Shown piece after piece: positions 58,445 through 64,000 of a stretch of 64,000 bases of DNA; within the stretch, counting starts at the first letter, position 1; each line of letters begins with the position of its first letter. The stretch spans positions 125,602,569-125,666,568 of the forward strand of contig CM055266.1 of NCBI GenBank assembly GCA_029237695.1, given 5' to 3'. The translations under genes and the position numbers were made by a program. The notes beneath the pieces are model-generated. The model saw only the letters and a program-made list of their open reading frames with translations, was not told the DNA's origin and did no database searches. This stretch comes from Conchocele bisecta. Its lineage: Eukaryota > Mollusca > Bivalvia > Lucinida > Thyasiridae.

Positions 58445-59401
58445 GTATAATCAGTGCGGATATATATGATATCTGAACATCAAAGATAAAGATAGTGCTA
58501 TACTGTAATGATTAGCCATGACACCGGTGTGTATATACGCTCATATTGAACCGTTAAATGGAGCTAGAATATGGCTTTTATTTCAAATTAACTTCATCAT
58601 CGAGAAATCCATATTTTTCGACAGTTCGCTAGAAAAGGAAATTCAATAACGGCATCTGTCACACACTGAACAATTGAGGAAAACAACCCCACTCCTGATA
58701 AATGGGCGTATAGGAGACAAATATAATATAGCAAAGACCAGATATTTGCAAAAAAAATCATTCGATAACATCTGTGACATAATTGTGTTTGTATTTCTTA
58801 ATTTGACTGCGGAAACACGTTTCCTTCTATGTATTAAGTAGATTTAATTGTCGATAAAAGCTGTTTGGAAGTGTACAAATATTTTGAAACAATTTACCTA
58901 TGGAAACGCAAGAACGCTTAGAGGAAATAACTATTCCCAATTATCTACTCAGCCGTGCTTCGCTACAAAATCTTAGCTCCGCGAGTCAAATAAAATCCGA
59001 CTTTTTCAAAACTGGATTCCCGCTGAGCGTTAATATATAAATTACATGGTGCATATAATACGAAAAGCAAACAGCGAGAATCAATGAATCGGATAAGTAT
59101 GCGACGACGACAGAGTGTCTCTAAACCGGCCTAAACCGCAACTCAGCCATTGATACGCTTTTTAAATCCGAAAACTCCGTGGACAAATAAAGACTACCAA
59201 CCCCAGACAGGTTGAATGACCACATCGGCAGGACATAAGTAGGAAAAGTGGCTAAACTATAGCTAAACAACAGAAGCTAATACGGCATGACATGTCAACA
59301 GCTCTGTGACGTGAGTTGGCGACTGGATAATCAAAGATACAAGAAGATGATGTAAAGGAGGTACAAGATACGACAAAAGACAAAGCTAATGAGACGCTCA
59401 T

Positions 59402-59473
59402 GGTGTTAATATAGTCAAATATACACATAACGCAATGTTTGCGTTATATGTATTCATGACTATATTAACACCA
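59402..59473. repeat. Single near-perfect palindrome, 72 bp
   Basis: GGTGTTAATATAGTCAAATA, then CACATAACGCAA, with complement ending GACTATATTAACACC; a few mismatches. Confidence 0.75.
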
Positions 59474-60248
59474 AGGACATACAATTGAGAAAGTAACTAA
59501 ACAGTAGGATTGACTTGTAATAACACCCTTATAGCTCGTTGTCATTCGAGTGAAGGGGAAGGAAGCATTATCAGTGTCAAGAAGTCACAAGTTTCAACGC
59601 GGAACTTGTATCCCGTCGTCCGTGTATATCCCACTTTACAAACAGGACACGGGGTAAACTTCTGTTGGCCATATATAACTGCACGGTGACTCCACAAACT
59701 ATTTGTCTGTGTTTCGAACAAATACATATATTCAATACCAAATATAGCCAACCATATTTACGAGTTTTCTATTCATTAATAATAAGAACAAATGATGTTT
59801 ATTCAAATACAGTTGTTGGTGTTGTAAAAATATAAAATTTATTTCTATGGGAATGTCAAAATCAATGTAAAAAATGTAGATGAATATAATAAAAAAAATA
59901 AAAAAAAAATATTATCCGTCAGATAACAACATTTGAGAAGGATGAAATAATTATTTATAAAAAAATACATACATTGTATTTCAATATTTAATACATTTCT
60001 TCGCCAAAAGTCGGTAAAAAGAAAACGTGGAAAAACAAGAATCATTAATTCCATATAAAAGTCAATGATTTAGACATCATCATGGAAGGTCTCAATTCTG
60101 AGAGAAAGTAATTGGTTCCTTGTTGATGTTGCAACCGCGAAATGTCTGTCAACCAGTACGTGCTTTTAGGGAAATACACGCAGATTAATTGAATAATTAT
60201 CACCGTAATTAAGCCCGTTAATGAGGAAATACGAACACCATCATTTGC

Positions 60249-60297
60249 AAACAGTGTTGATCCAGATCAGACTGTCTGATCTGGATCTACGCTGTTT
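60249..60297. repeat. Family G-like core hairpin, 49 bp
   Basis: AAACAGTGTTGATCCAGATC, then AGAC, with complement GATCTGGATCTACGCTGTTT. It lies in the intron about 165 bp from the activation exon's donor. Confidence 0.68.
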
Positions 60298-60461
60298 CGT
60301 AAACCCCAACTTATAGCGAACAAGCCGAGGTGTGAATCAGGTAGATCAAGGTTTCCGAGAGGCGGATTGTAACACGGTATACGGATTCTCGGCAGTGCCG
60401 CGGAATTCCGTGTTTCCCCATGAACTAGACCGTGAATTAAGAAGTGCTAAAAGACACCTAC

Positions 60462-60959
60462 CTGCCGACGATCTTGTCTTGTTCCGCGATCTAGATGAGA
60501 GGGTTGGTGACGCGTGTTTGAAAACACCCGGATGGTGGAACCCTAAACTTCCGCTATAGTCCGTCCCAACGTATGGAGGGTACGTCGGCATAGGGTGTGC
60601 CGTGTGTAAACTACTGCTCCCGCCATTTGTCGGGAGATACGGTGAAAGTCCGTTTTCCACTTCCTCTGTTTTTGATTTTTCCGTAGGGTTGTATTCATTG
60701 TTTGTGTTGTTGTTGTTATTCACATTGTCCGGCGTGCCATTGTCTTTAGGTGGTGTGGGTGGGAAGGGGAATGAGTTTGAGGTGGCGATGGAGGTGGAGG
60801 GGTGTACGGAGAGTGGGGTGGTGGCGCTGTGTCCGCTCAGGGATTTGTTGTAGTTTCCAAGGCTCCAGCCGGTGTGGGCGGGCACCACGGATTTGCTGTC
60901 GATCGCCGCCCACGGGTGGAGGGGGTGCTGGAAATGAGGCCGGTACACGTTGCTGCTGC
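60462..60959 (-). CDS. GATA1/2/3: GATA factor, N-terminal/activation-region exon (internal)
   Basis: The acceptor is a pyrimidine-rich tract ending TTCTTACAG at 60960, and the donor CAG|GTAGGT sits at 60461. The exon starts on the second base of a codon (xGC) and ends one base into the next. The encoded 166 residues are Ser/Pro/Thr/Asn-rich and low in charge, as in GATA activation regions. Landmarks, numbered within the exon: YRPHFQHPLHPW at 6-17, TPLSVHP at 48-54, FPFPPTPPKD at 64-73, a run of five Asn from 81, TYPPYVGTDYSG around 125-140, and a basic RSRNKTRSSA stretch before the junction. FPPTPPKD and YPPYV are hallmarks of vertebrate GATA2/3. An upstream ATG in the same open frame near 60996 lies inside the intron before the acceptor, so I do not take it as the start. 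The true start must be in an exon further right. Confidence 0.93.
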
Positions 60960-61387
60960 CTGTAAGAAGAAAACAAAAATGGACATATAATAACAAGTCG
61001 GATGAAATTCTTCCGCATCGCGTATGTAATTTGTTTAACTCTTTGCATGCTGGGAAAATTGCAGGCTATAAATAGTTCAAAAATAGCAGATGACAATTCA
61101 TTATATTTATTTTATTTCTCCCTATAAATATCATGAATATGTCTTGGTGCAATTTTATTACAATTGACTCCTAATTCGTTTGGCGGATATTTTCACCGCT
61201 AGCATGCAAAGAGTTAAGGGCACACCAATATTAGTAATATGTTCTTCAAATGACGCAAATTGCTTGCACATAGTGTACGGTATTAAAAACAACAAATGTA
61301 GTCGTCATTCGAGAAATATTTTCTAAATTTTCGAACTTAATTTCAACCAGAATACAATTCCGATTCCGACGTTCACCCTATACAACC

Positions 61388-61428
61388 CGATACTAGAAAC
61401 ACGAATTCGTGCCTCTAGTATCGGTTTG
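61388..61428. repeat. Short hairpin
   Basis: CCGATACTAGAAACACGAAT pairs with ATTCGTGCCTCTAGTATCGG. Confidence 0.65.
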
Positions 61429-61508
61429 CATGGGGTTACAATTAATTTCCGAACAAATACTGAGAAAATACCCAACATTCGGCGCTATTCGCGGTACATA
61501 TCGCTGTA

Positions 61509-61598
61509 GTTGCGAACAGTAACTCTTACAGTCTACTCCCGTTCCGTCCGGCTACGGACGGTACGGGAGTAGATTGTAAGAGTTATACTGTTCGCAAC
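61509..61598. repeat. Family L-like hairpin, copy L3
   Basis: GTTGCGAACAGTAACTCTTA, then CAGTCTACTCCCGT, with complement. The outer arm resembles the L hairpins at 5455 and 30187, but the inner stem differs. Confidence 0.65.
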
Positions 61599-61759
61599 AA
61601 ATATCGCTGGAGTTCAAAATAAGTTTCGAAACATCAACAGCGAGATAATGTACTGCATACAGGAGCTGCATGCGGTTGTATTGTTTTAGCAACTTAACGA
61701 AGCTTGTGAAACGTGTAAAATTAAGAAATAAATGTCAGGAACCCCATAAAACTGGTTCT

Positions 61760-61930
61760 AAGATAATTGGAGCACCGACAAGGCTGGGCGGCTTGTTTAT
61801 TGGGCGGGGTTTTACGACCCCTAAACATGTGGCGTAGATTTCTCAAGTCGTTCCGTTGCCATCGCCTCAATTTACCCCACCGCTAGTCTACGTGCCACGC
61901 CGAGGTGCAGTAATTCACCCTAATTTCCAC
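61760..61930. promoter_or_regulatory. Unique intron block with GC-box and GATA motif
   Basis: TTCTAAGATAATTGGAGCAC carries AGATAA. TTGTTTATTGGGCGGGGTTT combines a Fox-like TGTTTATT with a GC box. CTACGTGCCACGCCGAGGTG follows. Repeat-free and about 800 bp on the 5' side of the first visible GATA exon. Confidence 0.22.
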
Positions 61931-62121
61931 AATCACGAAAACTTGTTTTCTATTTAAAACAATTAACCGTACAGACATTTAAACTGTCAAGGAAATTAAA
62001 TAGTTTATTCTCTAGTAAATCATATTTCCTTCATACGACTATAATTGGTTTTAGTTTGTCTTACGGGCAAAATACTAGGACACATATACATGTATATATG
62101 AATAACGACTTACACTGCTGT

Positions 62122-62337
62122 TTGCGCTAATCTTGCCAATATTGTCAATTTCTAAATTTTAAAAAATTCTTGAATACTATACTTGAAATCAAGCAGATTG
62201 ATTGACTGAGCCTGAGCTGTAGCACAGCTACAGCTCAGGCTCAGACAATCAAATTGCTTGATTGCTAGGCGGCATTTTCAATAGTTGTTCAGAAACGTTG
62301 ATGATCTTGGCAAGATTAACGCAGCCGGTTGTGTGTT
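62122..62337. mobile_element. Family I element, copy I4
   Basis: TTGCGCTAATCTTGCCAATA to CTTGGCAAGATTAACGCAGC. The central hairpin ACTTGAAATCAAGCAGATTG through CAGCTCAGGCTCAGACAATC is intact. Confidence 0.72.
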
Positions 62338-63092
62338 ATAGGGTGTGTAATTAAGGTCAACTTGTAACGTTAAACATCCTCCACCATGCCGAGCGAGTTG
62401 TGTTACACGGCTCTATTTTCAAAACAACGAACAATGCCAAACATTGGTGCACATGTGAGTTGTCAGATTTCCGTGTTTTATACTGTAGCCTTTATGAAAC
62501 AATATTCTTCAAGTTTACATTTTAATAAACGAAGGCATGCTGTTGCCAATGTATTTAGCATGTTTTGAAAACCAGAACAGAAAACATTCAGTGTGTGTCT
62601 TGGGAAAGTTTACAAGACGAACATAAATCACAAGCACTATAATGCATTTTCCAGCTCATTTGAAACAATAAGAGTATGTTTTGGTTAATAGATACACAGT
62701 AAAATCGTGGTTTAACATTGCCGCCGAAGTACCTTACGCTAACTTGCGGCTAATTCCGGTAAATTGCTCTTCTATTGAATTAATTGGGTCTAATAGGTTT
62801 CAGAAGCGCTTTCTCGGGTCTGTAGTACTTTAGATGGCTTTGGGAACTGGGTTTGACAGGCTACCCCACAGATTGCGTGAAACTCGGGAGATGTGTAAAC
62901 CTGACGTATTCCAACAGCCCCGTCGTCTTGTTACATACATAACATGCCATCTTGATGAATGCCCGTATGTGGAACACGTTCTGGCAAAACCGGGCATAGT
63001 CAATCATTAAGGAATATAGTTCCTGGTGAGTTTATTGATAGTTACACCGCTTTAGCTGCCGGATTCATAACATGCAGGGAGTTGTTCAGACT

Positions 63093-63195
63093 GCGAACAG
63101 TTAAGACCAAGATCAGACTGCGCGTACGCGCAGTCTGATCATGGTCTTCACTGGTCGCAAATTCGATAACCCCGGTTTTCCCAAATCGTGGCTGA
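63093..63195. mobile_element. Family G right part with core, G13
   Basis: GCGAACAGTTAAGACCAAGA, the perfect stem CAGACTGCGCGTACGCGCAG, then GGTCGCAAATTCGATAACCC and TTCCCAAATCGTGGCTG. Confidence 0.6.
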
Positions 63196-63869
63196 GTTCT
63201 CAAGTATTCGTGAAGTGTACCTAGAGAGGTTAATTCCATCACGGCCGTAAATTATTTTACTATTTCGGGGCAGTCGGTGGCAGGAGCAAGATTTACAACA
63301 AGCGTTGGGAATTATGTACGTTCTGCGAGCGTCTACGGGGGCCAGGGTGTATCAGTGTCAGTTTGGCGCTCAAGAGGCCGGGACCCATATTGTACATGTT
63401 TCCAGAGAAGATAGGCATTTTCCCGCGATCTCAGAAAATCGGGCGGATTCAATTGTTTTTGACAGAGTAGATCATTTTATTACAGTCGAACCTGGCACAA
63501 ATCATAATTACATATATGTATGGAGAATTGGTAAATTAATGATCATTGAATAAAAGTAGTATCAACGTCGAACGTTACTAAATCAGATTGAGCGAAGTTC
63601 AGATATAGCGAAAGAAATTAGGCGGTCCCACGAATTCCCTCATATACAGCACCACTATATACACGGTAGTGTATGTATCTTCCTACCAGAACTTCATCAC
63701 ATTTGTCCACCCGTCGATTATAAGAACTACATACGTGTTTAATTGATGAATTGATAAATGTATTTACTGTAAACATACAACAAGCAAAAAGAAGGAAATA
63801 ATTTTGTAAATGTACAAAAAATGGAAAAAGCAAACAGCAAGAAAATAATTCTCTACGTATACAAACATT

Positions 63870-63936
63870 AGAAAAAAAGCAAAAAGAAGGAAAACAATTT
63901 TGTACAAAATTGTTTTCCTTCTTTTTGCTTTTTTCT
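63870..63936. repeat. A/T-rich palindrome, 67 bp
   Basis: AGAAAAAAAGCAAAAAGAAG, then GAAAACAATTTTG, with complement; one arm differs by one A. A diverged direct copy of one arm (AAGCAAAAAGAAGGAAATAA) lies at about 63785, so the arm sequence pre-existed the palindrome. Confidence 0.78.
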
Positions 63937-64000
63937 ATTTTTACAATAAATACATGTCCGCATATGTTTTTAGAAAATGGCCCACACTTTCAAGAAGCAA

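Larger units (their letters stand above)
60960..64000 (-). other. Intron 5' of the first visible GATA exon (open at right edge)
   Basis: The acceptor at 60960 requires an upstream exon, but no open frame on the minus strand up to 64000 resembles a GATA N-terminus. The stretch holds an L-type hairpin, an I element, a G fragment and an A/T-rich palindrome near the edge. Unique sequence at 61760-61930 is listed separately. 62338-63092 and 63196-63869 hold nothing I can name. Confidence 0.7.

Noticed and set aside
60960..60996. ATG-initiated start for the activation exon
   Set aside because: The region reads as a pyrimidine-rich splice acceptor, and the frame before it (LLYVHFCFLL) is intronic; a real N-terminus would be longer.
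60746..61096. 116-codon frame over the activation exon
   Set aside because: A shadow in another frame; the GATA frame carries FPPTPPKD and YPPYV.

Overview
This window is eukaryotic nuclear DNA, most likely from a bivalve or other lophotrochozoan mollusc. That placement is an inference from the protostome-type GATA protein, introns of 10-22 kb, the AT-rich background, a decayed LINE, and a very dense load of short non-coding inverted-repeat elements. There is no bacterial-style gene organisation, rRNA or CRISPR.

The only gene I can assemble with confidence is a two-zinc-finger GATA transcription factor of the GATA1/2/3 class on the minus strand. Four coding exons lie in the window: a Ser/Pro-rich activation-region exon (60462-60959), the N-finger exon (49517-49662), the C-finger exon (27798-27923) and the terminal exon with stop codon (10333-10755). 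Reading phases join cleanly at every junction, giving 397 residues in the window. The N-terminus lies beyond the right edge, because the first exon here begins with a splice acceptor in mid-codon. The three complete introns are about 10.8, 21.6 and 17.0 kb.

Left of the gene (1-10332) is the 3' UTR/flank. It holds a decayed LINE C-terminal fragment at the extreme left and many inverted-repeat elements.

The dominant feature is a population of roughly 90 short elements, almost all hairpins, about one every 700 bp. I sorted them by eye into about a dozen recurrent families. A: GGCCCGTTTCACTAAAC ends. B: TA-flanked CAGTG..CTCTCTAAACCGG ends, pogo/Tigger-like. C: large GTAGGTTAGTGCCGTG hairpin. 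D: fold-back arrays of an AATTCGTTCCCACG unit. E: perfect ~105-bp palindrome. F: ~305-bp palindromic MITE, five copies. G: ~230-bp element with a GATCAGACTGCGC core. H: CCCTTTCAACCC ends with a GAGACGGCTCG core. I: GCTTGAAATCAAGC. J: ~390 bp, CTCCAGATAAG ends. K: perfect 101-bp palindrome. L: GTTGCGGGCAGTAACTC. N: ~190-bp repeat. Several are nested (F in G, K in B, C in B), and a C-E composite occurs twice in the same arrangement.

Beside these families are about ten near-perfect palindromes of 66-75 bp that share size but not sequence. Six cluster in 36.2-44.1 kb of one intron. I consider that size-restricted class the most unusual signal here. Unique, CpG-richer intron blocks with GATA-type motifs are listed as weak candidate regulatory regions. 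All family assignments are by eye without database searches.
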